Source of the DNA: Sternotherus odoratus
Lineage: Eukaryota; Chordata; Testudines; Kinosternidae
Reading direction: 5' to 3'
Assembly: GCA_032164245.1 (NCBI GenBank)
Contig: JAVMKO010000003.1
Coordinates: 9,124,651-9,188,650, forward strand
Length of the DNA: 64,000 nt
Shown here: piece by piece, positions 36,831 to 48,170 of the stretch
Numbering within the stretch: the stretch's first letter is position 1
How the letters are laid out: each line of letters begins with the position of its first letter
The notes under the pieces: generated by a model
Database searches by the model: none
What the model was told of the DNA's origin: nothing
What the model saw: only the letters and a program-made list of their open reading frames with translations
Translations under genes and position numbers: made by a program

Positions 36831-37373
36831 CTGTACCCCTTGCCACTGCCCCTGAAAACTTTGGCCACTATTAGTAGCTTTGTGGCTTGGCTCAATCTTT
36901 GCGTTAAACTGCAGTGCAGTTTGCCCAGGGGAGCTCTGCTTTGTAATGCAAAGAAACAGTCTGAAGGAATTGAGTTAAACCAAAGCGAATTGGTCCTCAA
37001 TAAATCTTTTGTTTGTAACCACCTTTAAGCAAACACTAGAGAGCTGAATGAATAGCTTTCCGACTTTCATTGCAAAACAATGTGAACCCCCCAGTCTCCT
37101 CTCTTCACTGCAATGGTAGATTAGAGGTATATATATATGTAAAAAGAAGATGTTAAATGACATGAAGCATTGAGAAGGGAATGAAATGATATGGGCTCAG
37201 AATAAAATGTTATTTCTTTATTCAACTGCAAAAGCCTTCTCTCAAGATGTTTGAATTTAAATTTCACTCTTGGAATACCAATGGCTTTTTAAAGGGGCAT
37301 CTGTGTATCTCTGCACATTAACATGCCATAATACAAGTGACAGAAGCACAAAATGACTGGAGAAAGATATATG

Positions 37374-37570
37374 CAGTTTAGTTGTAGCCATGTTGGACCC
37401 AGGATATTAAGCAAGGTAGGGTGGATGAGGTAAAATCTTTTATTGGACCAACTTCTGTTGGTGAAAGAGACAAGCTTACACAGAAGAACTTTATCCAAGC
37501 TAGAAAGCTTGTCTCTTTCACCAACAGAAGTTGGTCCAATAAAAGATCTTACCTCACCCACCCTGTCTCT
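37374..37570. repeat. Palindromic MITE-like repeat, well preserved
   Basis: A near-perfect inverted repeat is formed by atcttttattggaccaactt and aagttggtccaataaaagat, with a second inner pair gtgaaagagacaagctt and aagcttgtctctttcac. The loop is about 30 bp. It is the better copy of the family seen at 590. Confidence 0.8.
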
Positions 37571-37721
37571 GGATAAAGGAATGCAATACAGATCTGCAGC
37601 CTTACATATTGTCCTTATGCTGGAGAAGGCAAGTGTCTGTTTTTAGAAGACCTCAGGAGGCATTTAGTGGATGCATCTTGCCAGTCAGGGTGATTTTTGT
37701 AGAGTCCATGTTTTGGAATAG

Positions 37722-37865
37722 CAGAAGTGACAAAGAGTCCTGTGGCACCTTAAAGACTAACTAAAGTATTGAAGCATAAGCATAAGCTTTTGTGGGCTAA
37801 TACCCACTTCGTCGGATGCAAGCAGTGGAAGTGTCCAGGGACAGGTATAAATATGTAGGCATGTT
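37722..37865 (+). repeat. Dispersed turtle repeat, second subfamily
   Basis: It reads agtcctgtggcaccttaaag, taagcttttgtgggctaata and cccacttcgtcggatgcaag, like the copy at 15490. Confidence 0.75.
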
Positions 37866-37909
37866 TTGGAATGTGCAGTGGACTGGGAATCAGGAGATAA
37901 TATCTAGAA

Positions 37910-38300
37910 CGTTTCACCTCAACACACTTTACAAAGGAGGTCAGCCCCATACTACTGCTAGGGAAACCAGTCGCACAGAGGCGTGAAGTTACTTACCCAA
38001 GGTTCCCCCAACAGGCTTGTGGTAGAACTGGGAACAGAACTCAGGGATCCTGAGTCACAGTTGAGTGCCTTATGGGTTTGATTCCTACCTCAGCTGCACA
38101 CTTCCTTGTGAATTTGGGACAAATCAACTCATCTTTGCATGCCGCAGTTCCCCATCTGTAAAGTAAGGATGATACATTGGGAATCCTTTGTTTACATTGT
38201 AATCTCTTTGGGGTAGGGACAGTTTCTTACTATGGCTATGTGCAGTACCTTGCACAATGAGACCCTGGTCTCACCTGGAGTCTCAAAGTCCTACTGTAAT
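37910..38300 (+). repeat. MIR-like SINE material
   Basis: Two successive MIR-type cores are visible, cgtgaagttacttacccaag near 37983 and ctgcacacttccttgtgaat near 38095. They are followed by the tail gtaatctctttggggtaggg and agtaccttgcacaatgagac. Confidence 0.6.
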
Positions 38301-38558
38301 ATTAAAGAAACGTACTGGGAACTGGATAGTGTCTTACTAAATCTTATTAGCAATGTTAATTCAAATTGTTATGAAACACTGAGCATTCCACCTGGACTGA
38401 AAACAGCATCAAGCTCTGTGAATGGAGAGCAATATCTAGTTAGAGGGAGTATCTAGGGAATTGCCTCAAGGGTTGGAATCAGGTGTTTTAAAATCATCCT
38501 TAATAATATGGTGATTTTCCCCCCCACGTTGCTTTGCATGAGGAAGAAACGGAAGCAG

Positions 38559-38682
38559 TCTAACTCCTGGAGGCTGCCTGTATGTGAGGCCCTATAATCT
38601 CTCTGTCCTGGTACAGCCCTCTGATGGAGAAATGGAGAAAGAGCTTCCTGTTCAACCGCAAATTATTTTTTTGGACAAGCAG
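38559..38682 (+). CDS. PKHD1: PKHD1 short ectodomain exon (exon 62 equivalent)
   Basis: This exon fills the phase gap between the large exon (exit phase 2) and the exon at 39733 (entry phase 0). It encodes [16 protein letters not shown] followed by an [14 protein letters not shown] segment, which agrees closely with the fibrocystin region just after the large exon as I remember it. It contains an NLS glycosylation sequon. The donor is AAGCAG/gtagtg at 38683. The acceptor is less certain: the AG at 38557-38558 is preferred, but the AGs ending at 38546 and 38555 also preserve the frame and would add up to four residues. A pyrimidine tract lies about 25-40 bases upstream. In-frame TGA at 38539 limits how far 5' the exon could reach. 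Confidence 0.85.
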
Positions 38683-39732
38683 GTAGTGATTTGCCTTCCT
38701 ACAGGGCTATGATTCTATTAATTCTAAGCGGTATTGTCAATCCCACGCCGTCAAAACACATCAGATTGGCTTAGAAATGCATGAGTTATTTTTTAATAAT
38801 AAATGTTGGGTTCTTTGTCTTTGGGGCAAATGCAGGTGATGTTTTCAAGCCTTTCTTCTCAACTATGAGGACTAAAAATTTCCTTTTTTGGAAGCTGAGA
38901 TTCTCATGTAATCTCTTGATCCCTGAAGCTGGGATATGAAGAAAAACATGAAATATTATGGGCCTCATGATAAACTCACTAGAGTTGGCAACACTGAACT
39001 GTATGTTGAGGTTAGCGGGGATCCCTCCTCTCCCTATTTTCCTGTTACTACTTTGCAGTTAGCTTCTACTATGAGTCAGTCCCATTTACCCTGACTTCAG
39101 AAAACCATAGGCAAATACCTACATAGACCTGGATATGAACTTTGCAGGTGAGGTGTGTCGGTGATACTCCTGAACTGTGATACCAAGTCCAAACAGTTTT
39201 TGGACTTTGTGTCTGGATCCAGAACAGGACTCTGTGGTTTACAGCATTGCCAGCCCCAGGCATTCAAAAATCATGAGTTGGGCTCCCCAAAATCATGGGC
39301 TTAGATTTAAAATCAGGGCATTTTTAAAAAAATATGTTGGGGTCTTTTTTATTTGCTTTACAGTGTCATCATCTTTAGGATTCACATTTTTTAGTTTTCC
39401 CCTGTAACCAGGAAAGCTAGAAATGCACTTTTTCAAAAATTAAAGGTGAGATTTTCTTCTAATCGCATTAATTTAGAAACTGAGACTTTATGGGAAGCAC
39501 CAAATAATGCAAGACTCACAATACAACAGTGAGTGTTGGCAACTCTAGGTTTAGGCTCATCTGTAACAAATACAATACCTTGTATGATGCCATTTGTAAT
39601 ACATAGTATGCAAAAACATACTGTTCTTGCTGCTAGTGATTCATAGTTGAAAGTTGCCTTAGAAATAAAAGGATTCTCATTTCTCTAGAAAAAAAACTGA
39701 ACAAACCTTTTATTCATTTCTTTTCTTCACAG

Positions 39733-39820
39733 GGTCAGAGAGTTGAGACATTAGGTCTGCCCTCAGAGCCATGGGTCATGACAGCCTGTCTCAAGGGCTC
39801 TTCGGAGGCTGTATTGAAAG
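39733..39820 (+). CDS. PKHD1: PKHD1 88-bp ectodomain exon (exon 63 equivalent)
   Basis: This 88-bp exon begins after a strong acceptor (ttttcttcacag, AG at 39731-39732) and encodes GQRVETLGLPSEPW, then a segment ending EAVLKG across the next junction. The order FLDxx-RVExLGxPSEPW-VLKG is characteristic of the fibrocystin membrane-proximal region. The donor is AAAG/gtttgg at 39821, which is weaker than consensus. Entry phase 0 matches the preceding exon and exit phase 1 matches the exon at 46355, where the glycine codon is completed. The exon is short and easily missed by automatic prediction. Confidence 0.87.
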
Positions 39821-40352
39821 GTTTGGATATGTTTTGGATATGCTATGGTGGAGGCCTCCGCCAGAAATGATGGCTATAATTTGAGGAGTTTCTTTTGAAG
39901 AAAGGTTCCGTTTGAAGGCTCATCATTGGGCTAAAAATAGAAGTCTGGGTTTGAAGAAGTAGGATGGGCTGCTCACATGCGTGTTAGAAGAAAAATGGCT
40001 TTAGAATATGTTTCCATATCTGTCAACTTACAGACACTGTTTAATAGAAAAGATCCAAAATATAGGTCCTGGGAAAAAAAGAGAATGGATGGAGAATAAT
40101 AAATCCATATAGCCAAGTGCTAGGGTGGTGTTAGTTGGTATAATTCTATTAAAGTCAAGGGAACTACATTGATTTCATACTAGCAGAATCTTTGGCCTAA
40201 TATGAATAGAAATATCTACCCATTTTTGTTTTTAATGTAGTATCTTCCCATGAGAAAAAGTTTTAGTGGGAAATATAAACATTCCCCTTCTGGCCCTGCT
40301 TTAGTAAAATACATAAGCACATGTTTAAGTTTAAGTGAATATTCCCTTTGAG
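39821..40352. other. Intron sequence
   Basis: No feature is recognised between the short exon and the hAT element. Confidence 0.45.
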
Positions 40353-40605
40353 CAGGGCCAGCCCACAACATTTTGGCACATGAGGCGGGGAGCTCAAAGG
40401 ACTCCCCCAAGCCCCCTTGCTTGGACCAAAACTTTGAAAGGTCTCTTATGCCCTCCTTCCTCCAGCACAGCACTCCAGCATCTCTGTGCTTCTAGAGCAG
40501 AGAGAATACATATGTACCAGCAGCAGACACCATTTTCTACACTCTGGATCCCGTCTGGCACCTGGGGCTCCCGCCTCAGTTCACCTCATGGTAAAGCCAG
40601 CCCTG
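40353..40605. mobile_element. hAT-type element, 253 bp, perfect 8-bp duplication
   Basis: The ends are cagggccagccc and aagccagccctg, with CCTTTGAG directly on both sides (40345-40352 and 40606-40613). No transposase frame is present. Confidence 0.9.
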
Positions 40606-41149
40606 CCTTTGAGCATATTAAGGCTCACTCCTCACATGCTTACATTTAGGCCCCATCTTAAGTACTGTGCTGAGTTGGAAACCCAGACATCCCAATGTGG
40701 TGCATGAAACCATGAAAGAGAAGCTATTTATAAACACAGCATAAAATTGACCATGCCAGCTTCACTGCCTGAGCTGAATAAGGTGCAAAAAAGAGTTGAT
40801 ATTTTTTTTTGGTAGTTCTCTGGCAATTCTGAAAAATGAAAAGAAAATCATTTCTGCTGAGTCAAAAATGAATTTTTTTTCACAAAATTTCAGCAAATGG
40901 AAAAGTAAAATAAAAATAAAAATGGGGGAGTCTGATTAAAATGAAGCATTTGGACTTTTCTATTCAGCTTGGCCGAAACTGCCATTTCCCAGCTCAAGTT
41001 CAATAGGCGAACAAACAATGTCCCTGGTGAAAAGTCAGGGTTCCTACCACGTGCAGGTTTTGGGTTTACAATCAGCTTGAATGTATCTTAACTTTGGCTT
41101 GGCAAGACCATTTCCAGGAAAGTGTAAAGGGTGAACAGTTTCCAGGACC

Positions 41150-41282
41150 TAGTTCAACCTCTAGTTATTGGCCTAGATGCTGGGATCACTGGGTGAAATT
41201 CTGTGGCCTGTGCTATATACAAAATGGTAATTGATGATCACAGTGATCCATTTGGGCCTTAAAAAATCTATGACTCTATTAA
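41150..41282 (+). repeat. CR1 LINE 3' fragment
   Basis: The words ttctgtggcctgtgctatat, gatgatcacagtgatccatt and aaaaatctatgactctatta are a CR1 3' end in sense orientation. Confidence 0.7.
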
Positions 41283-42417
41283 TTTCTTGGCCTATCTGCT
41301 GAGAGTGTCAAAATCCTGGCCATTTTCTCAGTATGGCTTAGTCCCCTGGAAATAAAAGTTGTTATGGCTGTTTACAGCAGCTGAGACTATGATCCACAGT
41401 GTCAGTTGTGGGGCTGGTTTTGTCAGGTGGATGCTTGTCCACAGAACAACCGCCAGATGACAACATGTTTCAGTCACTACCAATCTAGGCTGGATCGAAA
41501 CCAACAATCTAGAAGTGAAATCCCCAGATCCCCTGTGTCACACTTCTCTGTTTCACATGACTTTTGAATAAGCTTTATAAAAAACTCTGCCGTTCATTTG
41601 GAAAGAACAACTTTTTTTCCTCCCCATTTTGCAACGCGAAACTAAATAAATCGTGAAGGGGAAAAAAAAGAGAGAAATTAAAAACAAATGGAAATAAAAG
41701 ACTCAGATAAAGAATAGTCACAGAAAAGAAATGCACTTTACATTCTTTAAAAGATACATGCATCAAATTAATAGTCAATAAACTCCGGCAAAGAATGAAT
41801 TGTGCTGTACAGATGTTCTGCATGTAATAGTTTGCTGCAGTTTTTCCTTTGACAAACGTCCTTATTGCGCTCGTCTTTTGAAGCATATGAAAGCAGCATT
41901 TAATCGAAATGGATCCATGTAGCGTATTGAGTCTGCTTCATCTGACAGCAGTCAAACTGCCTCATGGAAAGTAGTTTAGCTCCAAATTAGCTTGCTTCTG
42001 CGTTAAATACCAGCTTGCCTGAGAGATCTTTGTGAAGACTCCCATATACATATTATATATAATATTCTGAGATTTGAAGCGTATGTGCCAGAAAAGCTGA
42101 GATTGTCTCTGTTGAAAAGTACAGTACAATACTCTAGGCTTCATCATAGACTCAGAATGGCAATTGTAAAACATTAGAATGCAGCTGAAAGGATCCTCTA
42201 TAAAACTTGTGTTACAGTGAGCTAAAAGTAGAGTCCAAAACACAATGGGTAGTCAAGGCAGATGGTCATGAGGGCCTTATAAATACCTAGATAAATAGAA
42301 GCGCCAGAACCGACACTGGCAATAAGGGAAATCCACACTGCTAGGTTAAGGTCCGGATTCGTATTGAAATCATTGGAACTATTCACTGACTAAGTTACTA
42401 ATTATTAGCATGTATAT
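41283..42417. other. Repeat-poor intron sequence
   Basis: No repeat or exon is recognised. 41560-41950 has features of conserved noncoding DNA but this cannot be tested here. Confidence 0.35.
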
Positions 42418-42712
42418 TAGGGCTGGTCTTCACTAGCGCTGTCGGAGATCGATCTTCTGGCAATCGATTTATCGTGTCTCGCTAAGACGCAATAAATCGA
42501 TCGCCCGGAGCTCCCCCGTCGACTCTGGAACTCCAGCTCGCCGGGAGGCGCAAGCTGGAGTCGACGGGGGAGCGTGCCGCCAACTGCCGCCGCCGTGGGG
42601 ACGAGCGGTAAGTCGGCAGCAGATACGCAAACTTCAGCTACGTGATTCACGTAGCTGAAGTTGCATATCTGCCGTTGATCCCCCTCTTCCCCCCAGTGAG
42701 GACAAGCCCTTA
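42418..42712. repeat. Palindrome-rich MITE
   Basis: The ends agggctggtcttcact and gaggacaagcccttag are inverted repeats. Internal palindromes include acttcagctacgtgattc with its partner cacgtagctgaagt at 42631-42661, and a pair tccagctcgccgg/agtcgacgggggag. Related copies lie at 49660 and 56922. Confidence 0.75.
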
Positions 42713-43068
42713 GTGCCAGCTAGAGTCCTCTAGTTGAGTTCTGGGCTCCATTGGGCTAGTGCTGCATATACACAGATGACAAGATCATTTATCCTGCAAA
42801 AACCCAGCAATCTAAGTGACAGGACAGGCAGGCAGTAGCAGGGGAAACAGCCACCGAGAGGGGAAGTGACTTGCCAGGATTACTAGGCAGCAGTCGCTGG
42901 ATTACCATGCAGTTGCCCAGCACTCCCGCTGCTTTTCATCTTCTCTTTCCACACCCAACATTGTGCAGCCTCCCCTGGCTGGATCACTCCCTCCCTATTC
43001 AACAACCCTTTGCTGGATTTATCTTCTCACCCGTGATTGTACCATTTCAATAACCTCTTTGCTGCTGG

Positions 43069-43423
43069 CAGGGCCGGCGACAGGAATTTTGGGGCCCTGT
43101 ACGCAGATCGTGCGGGCCCCCCCCTGGTCTCCCGCCACCCACGGAGCCCCCCCCCCGGCCGGTCTCCCGCCGCCCACGGGGCCCAACCCCCGCATGCGCT
43201 CTGGCCGCGTGGCCCGGCCAGGAGAAGCAAAGGGGGGCGGGGGGAGGCTGCTGGGTGCCGGGGGAGGGGGCTGATGAGCGCTGCCCGGAGCCGCGCCTTA
43301 CTCAAAGGCCCGGCGACAAGGGTGTACAGCTGAGTACCGGGCCCGCCCCGGATTTAAGGCCCCCCCCTTAAGTCCGGGGCCTGGTACAGCTGTACCCGTT
43401 GTACCCCCCTGTCGCCGGCCCTG
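43069..43423. mobile_element. hAT-type GC-rich element, 355 bp, perfect 8-bp duplication
   Basis: It begins cagggccggcgacaggaa and ends ctgtcgccggccctg, flanked by GCTGCTGG at 43061-43068 and 43424-43431. It is the same family as 29672-30148, including the near-terminal hairpin (gtacagctgagtaccgggcc region) and a variable core. Confidence 0.93.
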
Positions 43424-44949
43424 GCTGCTGGGACATTGGCTTTTCAATGAAGTCCTGTTAAGTGAAGTGGGCAGCTCTGGGGCTGGGTTTTGCCTGCATT
43501 GTGTATTTGAAATGCCAAAGTCTGAGACCCCTGATACTTGACAAGTGTACATTACCAGAATTAGGATTCTTACTAGATGATCCAGACTATGGATCCCTTG
43601 TTCATACTGAATAGTACTTTGCACCATGAATAGTTACATTGAAGTATGCTGGGCTACTTATGTTAAGTATGGATGACTAAGTGGGAGAAAGGGTATCCTA
43701 ATGTGGCCCATAATTTAAAACCTTCCTGCCTCCCTTTAACAATACTGTGAATTGTGGTGTGCATGAACTTTCCTGTTGAAGATGAGTCCAAGAGACGGTT
43801 GTAAAGATCTATCCGAATCCCCAAAGTAATAAAATTACCAGAAGTAGACAAACAAGGCACCTTCACCTGCTATATTATGTTGTCTTATGATTGGACAAAG
43901 TCATCACCACTATAATGCACTTGTTTCATAAAAGGAAACACTTATTGCAAGTAGGCTTTCAGAAAGTTAGGGAGTTTTTATTTGTGATCTCTGGTTTGAG
44001 TCCAGCATCCTAGGGAAGTTCTGATTTCTAGCCCTCACCTGAAGCCCTCACTTGTCAATCTCTGAGAACGTTGCCACTTTCATTCCATGAGCCTGCATGA
44101 AGCGCAAGACTTGGCCAGGGTTACGCAAAGCCAACGATTTGGCGGGTACTCAAAGACTCAGAAAATAAAATGGAGATACCCTTGATACTGCAACAGGCCA
44201 TTTTTTAAATGACCCCGCTGAGATAGAAATCATAGTGAATGCAAAGTTGGGTGTAAAACCTTATTGGGTCAGAATGGAGATCCATATTGCATAGGTATAA
44301 ATGACAACACAAGGTGCAAGGTCTCAGGAGAATCAAGGCCTCAGGTTTAATCATAAATCATTTCACAGAGATTTCTTTGTCTCACGAGTTTCTAGCTGAG
44401 GCAGATCCACTTGTTTGTTTGACCATATGACAACCATCCCATTGAAACTTCATGGCCTGAGTCATTCCAAGACTTCTGAAAAGAAGGCAGCACTCGGAGT
44501 AGTCAAGAGCCACTGTCCTCTGATGACTGTTTGATGGCCTGTGTGCAAGGGGCTCTCTTCCATGCTACACCAGTTATGCACAATTAGTTTCCTGGCCAAA
44601 ATGTACTGCAGAAAATCGAAGGAATGTTCTGCCCCAGTGGTTGTTGCAGCTGTCTGGCTGTAATGAATTAGCTTACGCTGTTGTTTTTTTGCACATCTGA
44701 AATCGCCTCCTTAACTCAAAGTTGTATACCACTCAAGAGAGTTGTATGCCAATCACTTACCTTGCAGGTAGGGCAAAAGAGACCTATAGAGCTTCTCCCA
44801 GTGTCAGGTACAGCTGAGAGGCTGGAGCAGGAAAGGGGTTAAAACAATAAACTGCTGCTGCTTCTTGGAGGTTGTCTCTTTGGCTTGGATAAAAAGCAAC
44901 ATCCCACTAAAAATCCCCTAAGAGCTCCAGTGCCCGTGGCATCATTCTT
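43424..44949. other. Unassigned intron sequence
   Basis: No feature is recognised. Confidence 0.4.
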
Positions 44950-45100
44950 TTCAGATTCATAGAATCATAGAATATCAGGGTTGGAAAGGACCTCAGGAGG
45001 TCATCTAGTTCAACCCCTTGCTCAAAGCAGGACCAGTCTCCAACTAAATCATCCCAGCCAGGGATGATTTGTTAAGCCTGACCTTAAAAACCTCATGATT
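44950..45100 (-). repeat. CR1 LINE 3' end, antisense
   Basis: The classic text attcatagaatcatagaata, gggttggaaaggacctcagg and aggtcatctagttcaacccc is present. Confidence 0.95.
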
Positions 45101-45662
45101 CAGATTTAGATATGTTAACACTAGAGCTGGATCAAACCAAATCATTGCATACAAGCACCCCCCCCCCCAGTTCTGGGAAAATGAGATTCTGGATCTGTCT
45201 AAGGTACTTCTCTGTCCCCCTCTACCGTAGTACCTCACTGTCTGTAGTGGATTTATTCTTATACCATTCTTGCAAAGCAAGCCAGTGCTGTTTCTCCCAC
45301 TTTATAAGTGGGGAACCAGGTGACTTTTCCGAGGTCACACAGGAAGTCTGTAGTAAAGCAGGACATTGAATTCAGGTCTCCCTGGCCTAACACCTTAATC
45401 AATGGCCCATACTTCCTGTCTCCCTGAAATGGGGCTTCATAGGTGTGCTCTGTCTCTGTAGCGAGCTAAGCCATAACCCTAGATCTGGTCTGCTCTGAAC
45501 TCTGGGGCAACTCGAACCTGGTTCTGAATTTTACAACGTGGATCTGTTACTCATGTTGGAGACCATGTGCCACCGCCTCAGCTAGCGCTCTGAAAGCCGT
45601 AGAAGCTGTGCAGATTTTCAAAAGTTGAAGAACTGGCCTGTAGTTTTCTTTGCGATCTAGGA
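45101..45662. other. Unassigned intron sequence with a MIR/L2-like tail
   Basis: 45295-45420 contains ccgaggtcacacaggaagtc and aattcaggtctccctggcct, a common repeat tail. A C homopolymer lies near 45160. Confidence 0.5.
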
Positions 45663-46280
45663 CAGCGGTCGCCAACCAGTGGTCCAAGAAAAATTGGGTG
45701 GTCCGTGGAGCCGTAGCCGGAGGAGAGGGGCGGGGTCAGTAAGAGGCGGGGGGGGGGAGAAGAGCGGAGGCGGAGCCGGGGCAGGAGGCGAGGCAAGGCA
45801 AGCCGAGCGGGGGAGGAGAACGCGGCAGGAGCGGGGGGCGAGAGGGAAGAACAGAGAACGCGGCAGGAGCGGGGGGGCGAGAAGGAAGAACAGAGAACGC
45901 GGCAGGAGCAGGGGGGGGGAGAGGGAAGAACAGCGAGAACGCGGCAGGAGCGGGGGGGCGAGAGGGAAGAACAGAGAACACAGCAGGAGTGGGGGGGAGA
46001 GGGAAGAACAGCGAGAATGCGGCAGGAGCGGGGGGGGGGTGAGAGGGAAGAAGAGCGAGAACGCGGCTGGAGCCGGGGGGGGGGGAGCCCGAGCTGCGCT
46101 GCGCTGATGGAGCCGGGGCGAGCCGCGCCGCTGGAGGGGGGGGGGTGAGCCGCGCCGCTGGAGCCGGGGCCGAGCCACGCTGCTGAGGCCGGGGGGCCCG
46201 AGTCGAGCGGGGGAGGGCGGGGGGGGGCCGCGCCAAGCAACTTTAGTGGTCCGTAAGGACCAAAAGGTTGGCGACCACTG
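45663..46280. mobile_element. hAT-type element, 618 bp, next to a PKHD1 exon
   Basis: The ends are cagcggtcgccaacc and aggttggcgaccactg. The flanking 8 bp are atctagga (45655-45662) and atctagaa (46281-46288). The interior is a G-rich array on the + strand, with degenerate gaacgcggcaggagcggggg repeats at about 45810-46070. The apparent 220- and 309-codon minus frames are compositional. Confidence 0.9.
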
Positions 46281-46354
46281 ATCTAGAAGCTTGCTTTTGG
46301 TGATGTTCAACAGAAGGTTGTTAACTCCCAATGTCCTTGTGTATTGCTGTTCAG

Positions 46355-46462
46355 GGCGCACCAGAGTAGAGGTTCGAGATGGACGGGCCAGCTTTACGAA
46401 CCTGGCAATCTCCAATTCCGGCTCAAACTGGTACCTCATTTTCACTGTTATTTCACCTCCAG
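46355..46462 (+). CDS. PKHD1: PKHD1 108-bp ectodomain exon (exon 64 equivalent)
   Basis: This exon encodes [19 protein letters not shown] and then [16 protein letters not shown]. The pattern DG-x-x-SF-x-NLA followed by SGSNW and SPPG is strongly conserved in fibrocystin, and I infer an immunoglobulin-like or beta-sandwich fold just outside the membrane. The acceptor is tgctgttcag at 46354 and the donor is AG/gtaagg at 46463. Entry and exit phases are both 1. A GC-rich hAT element with its target duplication ends at 46288, leaving only 66 bp between the transposon and the exon, so the polypyrimidine tract and branch site must lie in that short interval or in the transposon edge. Confidence 0.93.
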
Positions 46463-48011
46463 GTAAGGTCCGGTATATATTACCACATTGTTCTTGCTTT
46501 ACTGTAGTCATGGAAAAATCTTTAAAAGCATACCAGAGGCAACACAGGAAGGAATGAGATCGATGTATATGCATATCCCAAAGCACTCATTTCACCTCCC
46601 ACTGTACTGGAACACAACAGTCAGGAAGAAAGACTGGCAGTCGAAGGCTTGATTCAGTCTTAGGCCCTACAGATATAGGCCATGGGCCCCACAATCTGGA
46701 GTCATGTGATTATATCAGAACCTGACTTGAGCGAAGACAATGCACTGTTGTCTATCTGAGAGTGCAGAGAGCCTGAAACAAGAGCTCTGAACTGCCTCAT
46801 CTCTCTCGGTGAAGTGTAGGGTGACCAGATGTCCCAATTTTATAGGGACAGTCCTGATGTTTGGATCTTTTTCTTATATAGGCTCCTATTATCCCCCACC
46901 CCCATCCTGATTTTTGACATTTGCTGTCTGGTTACCCTAGTGCAGTGCTAACTCCAAGACTCACTTTCTGGGGTCGGGGGGCTTGCCAGCACCATCCAGC
47001 AGAGGACTCTGTGTTTGTGGCAGGAAGAGGAGAGTGCAGATGGCCTGGTTGGTCCCGAGGGAAGAGTTTCTGCTGGGAGAGGCTCAGGCCATAGCGTTGG
47101 GGCAGAGCCATGGGGAGCCCATGCAATGGTGTGGGTAGGACCCTGGCTTACCTTAATGCAGGGTTATTGTACACTCCAAAGGAATGGTGCATTTAAGTGG
47201 TGGGTGAAGTGATTCCTAATCAGCTTATAGAATGATGTGGTATCTTTGGACAAAGGGTTTTATCTATATTGTGCACAATACGTGACAGTTAATAGTTGCA
47301 CTCCTAATAGTAATGATAGTCATACTGCTTGTTTATAATGTTTTAATCAACACCGTGGAAAAGATTAATAGCACTTTAGACCCAGTCCAGCAGAGCACAT
47401 GCTCGACTTTAAGAACGTGAATACAGGCATGTGGCGTCTTACGTGAGGGTTCGGTTCCGCGGGTTCCGTGTAAAGCGGAAACCGCATATAGCCGAAACCC
47501 CATTGACTTCAATGGCGGGCAAAATCGCCTGCCCTAAAAGAAAGTTTTTATATTTTTAGTTTTCCCTTTCTTTTTATTTTTTTCAGATGACTGCGTAAAG
47601 CAAAAATAGCACAAGTTAAATGCAGTAATACGCGACATGCCTGTTGTTCTGTTGAAGACATTCTCAAAGTGCCTTTTGCTAGATCATGGCTTTAAGTCTG
47701 ATATCCGAGAACAATTTCAAGTTTCCGATGATCGGCGCTCAGTCCGCTGGGTGGAACCGGTAGCAATAGTTCATGCCTTTAATCTTTGTCAGTTCAAGAA
47801 AGGTTTGGTTACATGTTCTGTTTGGGCCTGATCTGGGGCCTGTGGAAGTCAATGGAAAAACTCCTATTGACTTCATTGGGCTGTGATTTAAACCCTTTCA
47901 AAAATATATTTTCAGACATCAGTTCCTGTGTTAGTGGCCATAACCAGGTGTTCTGGCTATGAACCACGTGTCCTAAAGGTTGTAATAATCTGAACTATTT
48001 TCCTCTCTCAG
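46463..48011. other. PKHD1 intron with two MITE-type repeats
   Basis: At 46823-46937 an element has tagggtgaccagatg and ctggttacccta ends. At 47424-47643 another begins caggcatgtggcgtctta and ends taatacgcgacatgcctg. The rest is unassigned. Confidence 0.65.
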
Positions 48012-48170
48012 GTGCTGATTTCACCGTCGAGTCCCAGCCATTTACCATCTTCCCCATCTCCAAGGGAGAGAATTCCATCACAGTCCTTGCCGCGGTGCTG
48101 GGCTCAGTGGCTTCAGTGCTAGTTACGGGTCTTCTTGTATTCTGCTGGTCCAAGAAAAGCAAAAGTAGCA
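48012..48170 (+). CDS. PKHD1: PKHD1 transmembrane exon (exon 65 equivalent)
   Basis: This 159-bp exon encodes the last ectodomain residues (ADFTVESQPFTIFPIS), a single hydrophobic helix (ITVLAAVLGSVASVLV, then TGLLVFCW) and the start of the cytoplasmic tail (SKKSKSS). The positive residues after the helix predict an extracellular N-terminal side and a cytosolic C-terminal side, as expected for fibrocystin. In mammals the cysteines at the inner face belong to a palmitoylated ciliary-targeting motif. Here only one cysteine remains (LVFCW), compared with three in the human CLVCC motif as I recall it. The acceptor is cctctctcag at 48011 and the donor is the consensus gtaagt at 48171. Entry and exit phases are 1. 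Confidence 0.95.

Noticed and set aside
45578..46586. Minus-strand frames of 220, 309 and 166 codons and a + frame of 142 codons, rich in P, R, S and G
   Set aside because: They lie in the GC-rich core of a hAT element with 8-bp duplications and are open only because of base composition.
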